DNA from: Flavihumibacter fluvii
GTDB lineage: Bacteria > Bacteroidota > Bacteroidia > Chitinophagales > Chitinophagaceae
Assembly: GCF_018595675.2 (NCBI RefSeq)
Contig: NZ_CP092333.1
Coordinates: 1,450,001-1,514,000, forward strand
Direction of reading: 5' to 3'
DNA: 64,000 nt
Part shown: positions 18,998 through 27,050 of the stretch, one piece after another
How the letters are laid out: each line of letters starts with the position of its first letter
Position numbering within the stretch: the stretch's first letter is position 1
Notes under the pieces: model-generated
Told to the model about the DNA's origin: nothing
What the model saw: only the letters and a program-made list of their open reading frames with translations
The model's database searches: none
Translations under genes and position numbers: made by a program

Positions 18998-19897
18998 ATG
19001 TCCAAAATCATTGTCATCGGAAGCTCAAATACAGATATGGTTGTCCGGACCGACCATTTCCCTGCGGCAGGCCAAACCATCATGGGCGGTGAATTCTTTA
19101 TGTTCTCTGGGGGTAAAGGGGCCAACCAGGCTGTTGCTGCGGCCAGAATGGAAGCCGAAGTATTTTTTATTGGAAATACAGGTGGTGATATTTTTGGCCA
19201 TCGGGCAATAGAAATGCTTAACAAGGAAGGGATTAATACTGACTTTATATGTATGGATCAGGAGAAACCATCTGGTATCGCCCTGATATTGGTAGACAGG
19301 CATGGTGAAAATGAAATAGTTGTTGCTCCTGGTGCTAATGCAACATTATCGGAACAGCACATTAGCAAAGCGGAAAAAATCATTACTGAATCGGACCTTA
19401 TACTTTTGCAATTGGAAATCCCATTAGATACTGTCATTTTTGCCGCGGAACTTGGTGCCAGACTACAAAAAAAAGTCATCCTTAATCCAGCACCGGCCCA
19501 ACCACTTCCCGATGAATTATTGCAGCATTTGTTTTTAATTACTCCCAATGAAACTGAGGCTGAAATACTAACGGGAATTAAAATTCATGATCAGCCTTCC
19601 GCAGCGAAGGCAGCTTCGGTCCTACTATCAAAGGGTGTGAAGCAGGTGGTCATAACGCTAGGCCCAAAGGGTGCATTTTATAAAAGCGACCAATTTGAAC
19701 TGATGGTGGAAGCACCAAAAGTAAATGCTGTGGATACTACGGCTGCGGGAGATGTCTTTAATGGAGCCTTAGCAGTAGAAATCAGCAACGGCAAAGATTG
19801 GAAATCTGCTATATCATTTGCCTGTAAGGCCGCTTCATTATCGGTAACGCAAATGGGCGCGCAAGCTTCAATGCCAATGAGGAGTGATATTTCCTGA
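18998..19897 (+). CDS. rbsK: Ribokinase
   Basis: Phosphorylates ribose to ribose 5-phosphate. The 299-residue PfkB-family protein shows the N-terminal GSSNTDMV segment, the first signature FSGGKGANQAVAAARM, the substrate region VAPGANATL, and the second signature DTTAAGDVFNGAL containing the catalytic Asp. It is the third gene of the nucleoside hydrolase-permease run, completing a path from extracellular nucleoside to ribose 5-phosphate. Other PfkB sugars are possible, but the context favours ribose. Confidence 0.92.
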   Translation: MSKIIVIGSSNTDMVVRTDHFPAAGQTIMGGEFFMFSGGKGANQAVAAARMEAEVFFIGNTGGDIFGHRAIEMLNKEGINTDFICMDQEKPSGIALILVDRHGENEIVVAPGANATLSEQHISKAEKIITESDLILLQLEIPLDTVIFAAELGARLQKKVILNPAPAQPLPDELLQHLFLITPNETEAEILTGIKIHDQPSAAKAASVLLSKGVKQVVITLGPKGAFYKSDQFELMVEAPKVNAVDTTAAGDVFNGALAVEISNGKDWKSAISFACKAASLSVTQMGAQASMPMRSDIS

Positions 19898-19934
19898 ATT
19901 TATACCTAGATTAAACAAGAATAAAAAAAGTCTA

Positions 19935-20297
19935 CTACTTCTCCTTTCCTATATAACCAAGGTGGGTCTTACCAGGATTGCCTGGGAATTTTAATCCATA
20001 GCCCAATGCCCGGTCAAAACTGCTGTGTGCAAAATATAACAGACCGAGTCCGACCAACCAGTTTTCTCCGATAAAATAGCCAATACCAATCATCAAAAGG
20101 GCCAGAAGTTTATGGTGCAACAAATTGTATAAAAATGTTCCAGTGATATTATTTAAAAAGTATCCTGCAGCACCGATATCCGGACTAAAAAAAACAAGCA
20201 CTACCAGTGACCAGTGCAACGGTAAATGCAACAAATAATAACAAAATGCAGCAGTAATAAACTGGGCAACTTCTTCGAGCGCAATGATTTTTTTCAT
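19935..20297 (-). CDS. DUF4260 family membrane protein
   Basis: The 120-residue protein has about four hydrophobic segments and ends with the family-like motif HSSFDRALGYGLKF...THLG. This agrees with DUF4260, small integral membrane proteins of unknown function common in Bacteroidota and Firmicutes. It converges on rbsK (37-base gap) and is followed on its 5' side by a 590-base non-coding stretch. Confidence 0.78.
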   Translation of the reverse strand: MKKIIALEEVAQFITAAFCYYLLHLPLHWSLVVLVFFSPDIGAAGYFLNNITGTFLYNLLHHKLLALLMIGIGYFIGENWLVGLGLLYFAHSSFDRALGYGLKFPGNPGKTHLGYIGKEK

Positions 20298-20890
20298 GAT
20301 AAATAATAACTACCGGGGGTTTGATCATTCCCGACTATGATAATACAAAGATCAAAATTATTGGGGTTAAGAGTATTCATCAAACCTCAGGGTATACCAT
20401 ATCGGTAACCTGGAGCACCTTGATTAGTACTTTGTCGATATGATGATCATCCCGGAGAAACCACATAGGACATTTGTTGAGGAAATTGTGCAACCGCTAT
20501 ATGGGTTAACCAAACCACTGAACAGCCATAGTTTCTTATAATAATATTTTTATTTTTACCTGGAATTGCGGATTATTTTTAAAAGGGCAAAAGGAGGGAA
20601 GGTCAAATTTAAAGTTGGCTTTGGGAAACCTGAAGACCTGGGTTATATTAACATGAATTAATCATGATATTGCTGGCAAGTGACCTTTCTTGTTATTTGT
20701 TACCATCAACAAGCCTGCTATTTAAATTCGATTATAATTTCCCCGGGAATCGTTTTTACCTAACATTGTATCATCAGTATAACAGGTAATAATTCACATT
20801 TCATAAACAATAGTATCTGCAGTCCAAGTAGCGAGGTGAAAAATTATGCAAAGGCTTTACGATGTTTCGAATCCCTCCAAGCCGTGCATT
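20298..20890. other. 593-base stretch without a convincing gene
   Basis: The region is AT-rich. It holds a 33-codon frame at 20440-20541 (starting MMIIPEKPHRTF) that looks faintly like the start of a HigA-type antitoxin, a short run of coding-like sequence near 20570-20660 without a start, and near 20863-20882 a string resembling the 3' half of a tRNA T-arm (TTCGAATCCC). None is supported well enough to call. It may be a decayed locus between the DUF4260 and beta-propeller genes. Confidence 0.5.
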
Positions 20891-22120
20891 TTATTCTATT
20901 TTAAGGCAATAGACAAGACCATCGGTACTTGAAAAAATTAAATTTTGGTCAATTTTTACCGGTGTGGAAAAAATACCACCCAAGGCATAATACATTTTCA
21001 GGAAATCTTCATTTTGCCGTATCACTGTGCCAAATAGATTCTCCTTGTAGGTATCATCTTCATTAAAATAAATCAAATGATTCAACTTGTAGGCCTTGGT
21101 TTCGAAAGTCCAGCGTAACTCTCCACTCTTTATATCCAGTGCAAATATTTTTCCCATCAGGGTTCCAATGTATAAAGTATTTGTACCGAAGGCCGCTCCT
21201 CCAAAAATATTGAATTTCAATGAGCGCTGCCAAAGGACTTTGCCTGTGTGTGGTTCTATGGCCATTAATAACTGATCATCAGAACTGCCTACATACAGTA
21301 TTGAATCATGGATTACGGGTTGGCCAATTGCCCAGCCTTTTGGAAACGATAAATTCCAATGACAGAATCCCAGTCCGGTATCTATTGCATATAGATTGTA
21401 ATCACGTGCGCCTACAATTACCTGCGAACCATATGCGGCAGGGCTTCCCTGGAATTCGCCCTTTGGGAAATAGCGATGCCCTACTGATTTGAACTTCCAA
21501 AGCATCCTGCCATTTAAGTCCAGCGCATAAAAATAGCCATCAAAAGAGCCTGTAAATAATTTATCACCACTTACTACCGGAGATGAATGAACGACGTCAC
21601 CGGTTTTAAAATGCCATTTTTCCATTCCGGTTGCCGCATCAACGGCATAGATATTACCATTACCCGATCCAAAATAGACAACACCTTGATAGTAAGTAGG
21701 GGATGACTGGTAATAATCAGCAAAACTGTACAAGGGATATTTTTTTTCCCCTGGGCGCGTGAATTTCCAAACCTGACGACCGTTTTGTTCATCCAGGCAA
21801 AATAAACTACCAGAGCCATTCGTAAAATAAATTTGGCCAGCATGTATTAAAGCTGTTGACCGAATTTCCCCATGTGTTTCAAACTTCCATTCTTCATGGC
21901 CATTCAAAATATTCACAGCATAAAAACACCCATTGACACTTCCAAAGTAAATCATACCAGATCTGGCAACCGGCGAAGCATAAATTGGCGCTGGTGCCGT
22001 AAAAGTCCACAGTACTTCAGGTAAACGCTGATTTAGTGTGTCCTTTTTCACAACTGTATCCTGGCCATTGGTGGGGAAAAAAGAAACCCAGGAAAATAAA
22101 TAAATGAATACATGCTTCAT
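20891..22120 (-). CDS. Secreted PQQ-like beta-propeller repeat protein
   Basis: The 409-residue protein has a signal peptide (MKHVFIYLFSW to TNGQ) and about seven repeats of the PQQ_2 type, each with a pattern such as G-x-x-Y-A-x-D-x-x-T-G-x-x-x-W (for example NIYAVDAATGMEKWHF). It should fold as a seven- or eight-bladed propeller in the periplasm or on the surface. No haem-binding or PQQ-dehydrogenase catalytic region is visible, so it is more likely a scaffold or BamB-like binding protein than an enzyme. It is divergent from the AI-2E-family gene. Confidence 0.85.
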   Translation of the reverse strand: MKHVFIYLFSWVSFFPTNGQDTVVKKDTLNQRLPEVLWTFTAPAPIYASPVARSGMIYFGSVNGCFYAVNILNGHEEWKFETHGEIRSTALIHAGQIYFTNGSGSLFCLDEQNGRQVWKFTRPGEKKYPLYSFADYYQSSPTYYQGVVYFGSGNGNIYAVDAATGMEKWHFKTGDVVHSSPVVSGDKLFTGSFDGYFYALDLNGRMLWKFKSVGHRYFPKGEFQGSPAAYGSQVIVGARDYNLYAIDTGLGFCHWNLSFPKGWAIGQPVIHDSILYVGSSDDQLLMAIEPHTGKVLWQRSLKFNIFGGAAFGTNTLYIGTLMGKIFALDIKSGELRWTFETKAYKLNHLIYFNEDDTYKENLFGTVIRQNEDFLKMYYALGGIFSTPVKIDQNLIFSSTDGLVYCLKIE

Positions 22121-22249
22121 CTGACCATTATTAAAGTCAAAAAAATAATTTCTTTAAAAAGAAATTCCATTGCAATAAAGTTAAAAACAAGGTCCCCATT
22201 CTCATTGCCGCTGGTAACAATTGGCTATATTCAGGTAAAATATTTATTC

Positions 22250-23284
22250 ATGCCATCTTTTAATGATCGACTGAAACAGTTATTACTGATTGGCATCATC
22301 GGAGCATTGGTTATAATGCTTTTCATCTCGATGAAGGCATTTATCCCGGGAATTTTAGGGGCGATTACCCTTTACATACTAAGCCGGGAGAAATATTTCC
22401 AGTTGACCTTCTACCGAAAATGGCGTAAGGGATGGACAGCCGGACTTTTTATTTTATTTTACCTTGTGATCCTCGGCGTGCCTGTTTACCTCATTATTTT
22501 GCTTTTGAGCCCAAGAATAGATGCGTATCTCTCTGCGCCAGACAAATACATTGACCTGGTCAGAAAAATACTGACGAATATCCAGTCAGAAACAGGAATA
22601 GACATTTTATCCACAGCGCATATCAATACCTTTTTTGATAAGATTTCGGCCTTCTTACCCGGACTTGTGAATAGTACCACAAACCTGTTATTCAACCTTG
22701 CTCTTGTGCTATTTTTATTGTACTACCTGCTCATTAATGGAAAATCCATAGAACAATACCTAAATAGTATCACTCCGCTAAAAGAAAAGAACCTTCACAC
22801 CCTTGTCTATGAAACCAAGAAAAACATTAAAGCAAATGCGCTTGGCATACCGATGATTTCAATCATCCAGGGTTTCATAGCTACTATTGGGTATTATATA
22901 TTCCATGTACCAGAATTCCTGATCTGGGGTGTATTAACAGGACTGTTTGCATTTTTTCCCATAGTGGGTACTATGATCATATGGGTGCCAATTGATATTT
23001 ATTTATATGCCACCGGAAATAACTGGCAAGCTACCGGATTACTCCTCTACAGTTTACTGGTCACCGGCAATGCAGATACGCTGGCAAGAATGACCTTGCT
23101 CAAAAAAATTGGCAATGTCCATCCGGTAATCACCATTATTGGCGTAATATCCGGGTTAAGCCTTTTTGGATTTATCGGATTAATTTTTGGTCCGTTGCTG
23201 GTTAGTTATATAGGAGTTTTATTTTCCATTTACCTGAACGAATACATTACTGATGAAACCATGGTGAATACCGACAAACATTAA
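22250..23284 (+). CDS. AI-2E family transporter (PF01594)
   Basis: The start is placed at the ATG at 22250 (344 residues, MPSFNDRLKQ). A longer open frame back to 22112 overlaps the divergent gene and adds a basic, non-conserved tail. About eight membrane helices are arranged as in AI-2E/YdiK/PerM proteins, with a long soluble segment between helices 3 and 4 and the late GLFAFFPIVGTMIIWVP motif typical of the family. Members export autoinducer-2 or act as sodium/proton antiporters; the substrate is not predictable here. The next gene begins 25 bases downstream. Confidence 0.88.
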   Translation: MPSFNDRLKQLLLIGIIGALVIMLFISMKAFIPGILGAITLYILSREKYFQLTFYRKWRKGWTAGLFILFYLVILGVPVYLIILLLSPRIDAYLSAPDKYIDLVRKILTNIQSETGIDILSTAHINTFFDKISAFLPGLVNSTTNLLFNLALVLFLLYYLLINGKSIEQYLNSITPLKEKNLHTLVYETKKNIKANALGIPMISIIQGFIATIGYYIFHVPEFLIWGVLTGLFAFFPIVGTMIIWVPIDIYLYATGNNWQATGLLLYSLLVTGNADTLARMTLLKKIGNVHPVITIIGVISGLSLFGFIGLIFGPLLVSYIGVLFSIYLNEYITDETMVNTDKH

Positions 23285-23309
23285 CTTTGAAGCGTGAAAA
23301 AACTGTAAT

Positions 23310-24422
23310 ATGAAGAAAAGTGGTTTATTATTGCTTTCTGCATTTTTTTTACTCCTTCTACCCGAAATAAAGGCGCAAGGTAAACAGGAACCGGAATCAC
23401 TTGGACTTCCGGGTGACAATCTTAACCTTTATGCGGTCCTGAAAATATTCCAGGAATCAGAAACACTGGAAGCTTTCGAGAAAAAACTGAATGACAAGGA
23501 AGCCAATATCAATAACCTTGACCTTGATGGTGATGACAATATTGATTACATCATGGTTACGGATGAGGTAGATGGAGATGTACATAATATTATCCTGAAG
23601 GTTGCTGTTAATGGTTCTGAAACACAGGATGTAGCGGTGTTTACTGTAGAAAGGGACAAGGACAACCAGGTGCAGATCCAGGTGACTGGTGATGAGGAAT
23701 TATATGGGAAGGATTATATTATTGAACCCAATTTCATATCAAATGACAAAGGCTTACCAGGAAATACCCCTAATCCGGGATATACCGGTAAAACCGTAAC
23801 TTTTGAAGGCGAACCAGTAGCCATCAATCTCACTACAACTGTTGTAATCGCCTCCTGGCCAATTGTACGATATGTATACGCACCTTCTTATGTTTACTGG
23901 CACTCTCCCTGGCATTGGGGATTTTATCCGCCCTGGTGGAGACCCTGGAGGCCTTTTTACTGGCACCAATACTATGGTTATCATTATAACTGGTATCATT
24001 ATTATTATGGCCATTACCGTAGGTATCCCTACCATCGTTATAACAGGTGGAATGACTATTATTACCATGGAAGGAGATCAAGGTCTATAACAGTTTACAA
24101 CCGCTACCAAAATGGATTGTATAAACAAACATACTCACATCCGGAAACCCGAAAGGAAGGCGTTGCGCTGTATAATAAAAAACATCCTGACAATCCGGGA
24201 AGACCATCGAGGCCTGCCCCAAAACCAACACCGACCAATCCGGCTGTAACAAGACCAATACGACCTGCCCCTACTCCGGGAAACAAATTGCCACCTAACA
24301 ATAATAAACCGGTAACCAGGCCTACCCAACCAGTTCAACCAAAACCAGCGCCAAAACCTATAGTGAAACCGGCTCCAAGACCTACACCAAAACCGGCTCC
24401 TAAACCTACCATTAAACAATAA
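23310..24422 (+). CDS. Secreted protein with Trp/Tyr/His-rich centre and Pro-rich tail
   Basis: The 370-residue product has a signal peptide ending near IKAQ (residue 23). An N-terminal region of about 150 residues contains DLDGDDNIDYI, an EF-hand-like calcium loop. Residues about 190-265 are extraordinarily rich in Trp, Tyr, His and Arg (for example PWWRPWRPFYWHQYYG). The last 90 residues are Pro/Lys repeats of the kind PAPKPTPKP. I know similar unnamed proteins in Bacteroidota but no function. The aromatic segment could bind metal, haem or glycan; that is a guess. It lies in a tight same-strand run with the AI-2E gene before and RidA 14 bases after. Confidence 0.75.
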   Translation: MKKSGLLLLSAFFLLLLPEIKAQGKQEPESLGLPGDNLNLYAVLKIFQESETLEAFEKKLNDKEANINNLDLDGDDNIDYIMVTDEVDGDVHNIILKVAVNGSETQDVAVFTVERDKDNQVQIQVTGDEELYGKDYIIEPNFISNDKGLPGNTPNPGYTGKTVTFEGEPVAINLTTTVVIASWPIVRYVYAPSYVYWHSPWHWGFYPPWWRPWRPFYWHQYYGYHYNWYHYYYGHYRRYPYHRYNRWNDYYYHGRRSRSITVYNRYQNGLYKQTYSHPETRKEGVALYNKKHPDNPGRPSRPAPKPTPTNPAVTRPIRPAPTPGNKLPPNNNKPVTRPTQPVQPKPAPKPIVKPAPRPTPKPAPKPTIKQ

Positions 24423-24436
24423 TTCAATTTAGTACA

Positions 24437-24913
24437 ATGAGTGCACCAACACCAGACCAGCGATTTGCTTTGTTAGGCCTTGAGCTTCCTCCAGCACCAA
24501 AACCTATGGGTGTGTATAAGCCCTGTTTAATTGACTACCACCATGTATATGTTTCCGGCCATGGCCCAGTAAGAAGTGATGGATCCAGCATTACCGGAAG
24601 GGTAGGAGATACACTTACCCAGGAGGAAGGAAAACAAGCGGCTCTGCAGGTTGGTTTAACAATTTTAGCAACGCTAAAGGAGAAATTCGGCACTTTCAAT
24701 GCTATCAGGAGAGTCATCAAAGTACTGGGTATGGTAAATTGTACTGCCGACTTTGAAAAGCATCCATATATTATCAATGGATGCAGTGAATTGTTTGCAA
24801 AAGTATGGGGTGAAGACCTGGGTATAGGTGTACGCAGTGCTGTAGGGATGGGCTCATTACCAGAAAATATTCCTGTTGAAATTGAAGCCTTATTTGAATT
24901 ACATAATTCGTAA
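24437..24913 (+). CDS. RidA/YjgF-like family protein
   Basis: RidA deaminates reactive enamine/imine intermediates from amino-acid metabolism. The 158-residue product is longer than E. coli RidA (128) and matches the YjgF-like subgroup with an N-terminal extension. It shows the YVSGHGP strand, the VGDTLTQEEGKQAA helix and the GMVNCTADFEKHPYIINGCSELF region, ending GVRSAVGMGSLPENIPVEIEALFEL. The Arg of GVRSAVG occupies the position of the RidA substrate arginine. It begins 14 bases after the aromatic-rich protein and precedes a dipeptidase, which suggests handling of an imine from a D-amino-acid or dehydro-peptide. Confidence 0.88.
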   Translation: MSAPTPDQRFALLGLELPPAPKPMGVYKPCLIDYHHVYVSGHGPVRSDGSSITGRVGDTLTQEEGKQAALQVGLTILATLKEKFGTFNAIRRVIKVLGMVNCTADFEKHPYIINGCSELFAKVWGEDLGIGVRSAVGMGSLPENIPVEIEALFELHNS

Positions 24914-24955
24914 TACAACAGCCATTCTTTTACCTGTCACCATTCAATACAACCT

Positions 24956-26032
24956 ATGTTAATATTTGATGTGCACCTCGATCTTAGCATGAATGCAATG
25001 GAATGGAACCGCAACCTGCGACTACCTGTTTCGGTAATTAATGAACGTGAAATTGGATTAACAGATAAACGGGATCGTGGTAATGCATTGGTTTCACTGC
25101 CAGAACTTCGAAAAGGCAATATCGGCCTGGTAGTTGCCACACAAATTGCCCGTTATGTAGCACCAGGCAATAAGCTGCCTGGCTGGCATTCACCGGAACA
25201 GGCCTGGGCGCAAACCCAGGGCCAGCTGGCCTGGTACAGGGCAATGGAAGATGCCGGCGAAATGGTGCCTATCACCAATTTACGGGAACTTGAAGCTCAC
25301 CTGAAATTGTGGAATGATGATATGCCAAATTCAGGAAAACCTATTGGATATATCCTGAGCCTGGAAGGCGCTGATTCAATGGTAAACCTTTCATATGTAG
25401 AGAAGGCTTATCAAACTGGAGTAAGGGCTATTGGTCCGGCGCATTATGGCCCTGGACGCTATGCACAGGGAACAAATGCAAGCGGATTGATGGGTCCTGA
25501 TGGCCATGCCTTGCTAAAAGAAATGGAGAGGCTGAATATTATTCTTGATGCCACCCATTTATGTGATGACAGTTTTTGGGATGCATTGGGCCATTTCAAT
25601 GGCAGGGTATGGGCCAGCCATAACAATTGCCGGAGCCTGGTGAACCATAACCGGCAGTTCAGTGATGATCAGATCAGGGCATTAGTTGAACGGGGTGCGG
25701 TCATTGGCGGGGTACTGGATGCCTGGATGATGGTACCCGGATGGGAGTTGGGCTTTTCCCAACCCAAATCTATGCATTGTAACCTGGAAGTGGTTATCGA
25801 TCATCTCGACCATATCTGCCAACTGGCTGGTAATTGCCTGCATGTGGGTATTGGTTCAGACCTTGATGGTGGCTATGGTAAAGAACAGGCGCCATATGAC
25901 CTGGAGAGCATTGCAGACCTTCAGCACTTGCAGGCGCTACTGGAAAATCGAGGGTACGGGCCTGCCGATATCCGAAATATCTTCCACGGCAACTTTATCA
26001 GGTTTATCCGTGAAACATGGGCTTTTTCATAA
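24956..26032 (+). CDS. Membrane dipeptidase family (M19, renal dipeptidase type), zinc-dependent
   Basis: M19 enzymes hydrolyse dipeptides, often with D-residues or dehydro residues at the C-terminal side. The 358-residue product has the metal motif DVHLDLS at residues 5-11, the bridging Glu in LSLEGAD, DATHLCDDSFWD and the second histidine region WASHNNCRSLVNHNRQFSD, in the family order. There is no signal peptide, so it is cytoplasmic, unlike the mammalian enzyme. It lies between RidA (42 bases) and a DUF6807 gene (29 bases). Confidence 0.9.
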   Translation: MLIFDVHLDLSMNAMEWNRNLRLPVSVINEREIGLTDKRDRGNALVSLPELRKGNIGLVVATQIARYVAPGNKLPGWHSPEQAWAQTQGQLAWYRAMEDAGEMVPITNLRELEAHLKLWNDDMPNSGKPIGYILSLEGADSMVNLSYVEKAYQTGVRAIGPAHYGPGRYAQGTNASGLMGPDGHALLKEMERLNIILDATHLCDDSFWDALGHFNGRVWASHNNCRSLVNHNRQFSDDQIRALVERGAVIGGVLDAWMMVPGWELGFSQPKSMHCNLEVVIDHLDHICQLAGNCLHVGIGSDLDGGYGKEQAPYDLESIADLQHLQALLENRGYGPADIRNIFHGNFIRFIRETWAFS

Positions 26033-26061
26033 TATATACACTTAAATAAGCCCTTATTTAT

Positions 26062-27042
26062 ATGTTACGTTCTTTTTTAATTAATAAGAGTTATTACAAG
26101 GTATTTTATATCCTGGCAGTTGGTTTAATTAGCTTTAATTGGGTAAACATTGACGCAACAGATTCCGCATTTACAACCATTAAAAATGAAGAAGGCATTT
26201 CTGTATTGGAGCACGGAAAGCCGGTTTTTTTTTACCAGCGCAAACCAAAAGTAGCTGGCGGAAAGTACCATTTCAATAATTATTTACATCCTGTTTATAA
26301 TTTACAGGGGGATACCCTCACCGAAGAATTTCCAGAAGACCATTTTCACCACCGTGGTTTTTTTTGGGCATGGCATCAGATCTATATCGGCGAAAAGAAA
26401 ATGGGGGATAGCTGGACGATGGACAGTATTTCTCAAGAAGTTGCCAGCCTGGAAACAAGCCTGAAAAAAAAGGAAATAAGGTTGAATGCAAAAGTCCTCT
26501 GGAAGTCATTTGCAATACAAAATGAACAACCATTTATAGAAGAAAACACAATAATTACCGTTCACCAACGGGAGTCACAAACCAGGAAAATTGATTTAGA
26601 AATATCTTTAAAAGCACTGGTTTCAGGGGTTAAGATCGGCGGGTCAGAGGATGAGAAAGGGTATGGTGGTTTCAGTACCCGGATTAAACTCCCAAAAAAT
26701 ATGGTGTTTACTTCAGAAAATGGAGCCGTAACTCCCCTGGAAGGCCAGGTGCATGCAGGAAAATGGATGGATTTTTCTGCCCTTTTCGAAGGTAGGCAGC
26801 ATTTGGAAAGTGGCATGGCGATTCTTTGCCATCCAACTACACCCAATTATCCTGCACCTTGGATATTAAGGCAAAATGGAAGTATGCAAAATATTGTTTT
26901 CCCCGGTGCAAGGAGAATTGAATTACCCACAGAACGACCAACAATATTGCGCTACCGTATCATCATACACAATGGCAATGCGAATAGTTTAGATTTTCAG
27001 AAACTGCAATCAGAATATGGAAAACTGTATCCCGAGAAATAA
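26062..27042 (+). CDS. DUF6807 (PmoA-like) family protein
   Basis: The 326-residue protein has an uncleaved or cleaved N-terminal hydrophobic segment (ILAVGLISFNW) and then the DUF6807 hallmark DHFHHRGFFWAWHQ near residue 95, with a basic region EKKMGDSW after it. Family members are annotated as PmoA but have no proven monooxygenase role; they are common in Bacteroidota and Planctomycetota beside carbohydrate or amino-acid catabolic genes. The HH motif may bind a metal. It is followed eight bases later by the esterase gene. Biochemical role unknown. Confidence 0.8.
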   Translation: MLRSFLINKSYYKVFYILAVGLISFNWVNIDATDSAFTTIKNEEGISVLEHGKPVFFYQRKPKVAGGKYHFNNYLHPVYNLQGDTLTEEFPEDHFHHRGFFWAWHQIYIGEKKMGDSWTMDSISQEVASLETSLKKKEIRLNAKVLWKSFAIQNEQPFIEENTIITVHQRESQTRKIDLEISLKALVSGVKIGGSEDEKGYGGFSTRIKLPKNMVFTSENGAVTPLEGQVHAGKWMDFSALFEGRQHLESGMAILCHPTTPNYPAPWILRQNGSMQNIVFPGARRIELPTERPTILRYRIIIHNGNANSLDFQKLQSEYGKLYPEK

Positions 27043-27050
27043 TTTGTCGT

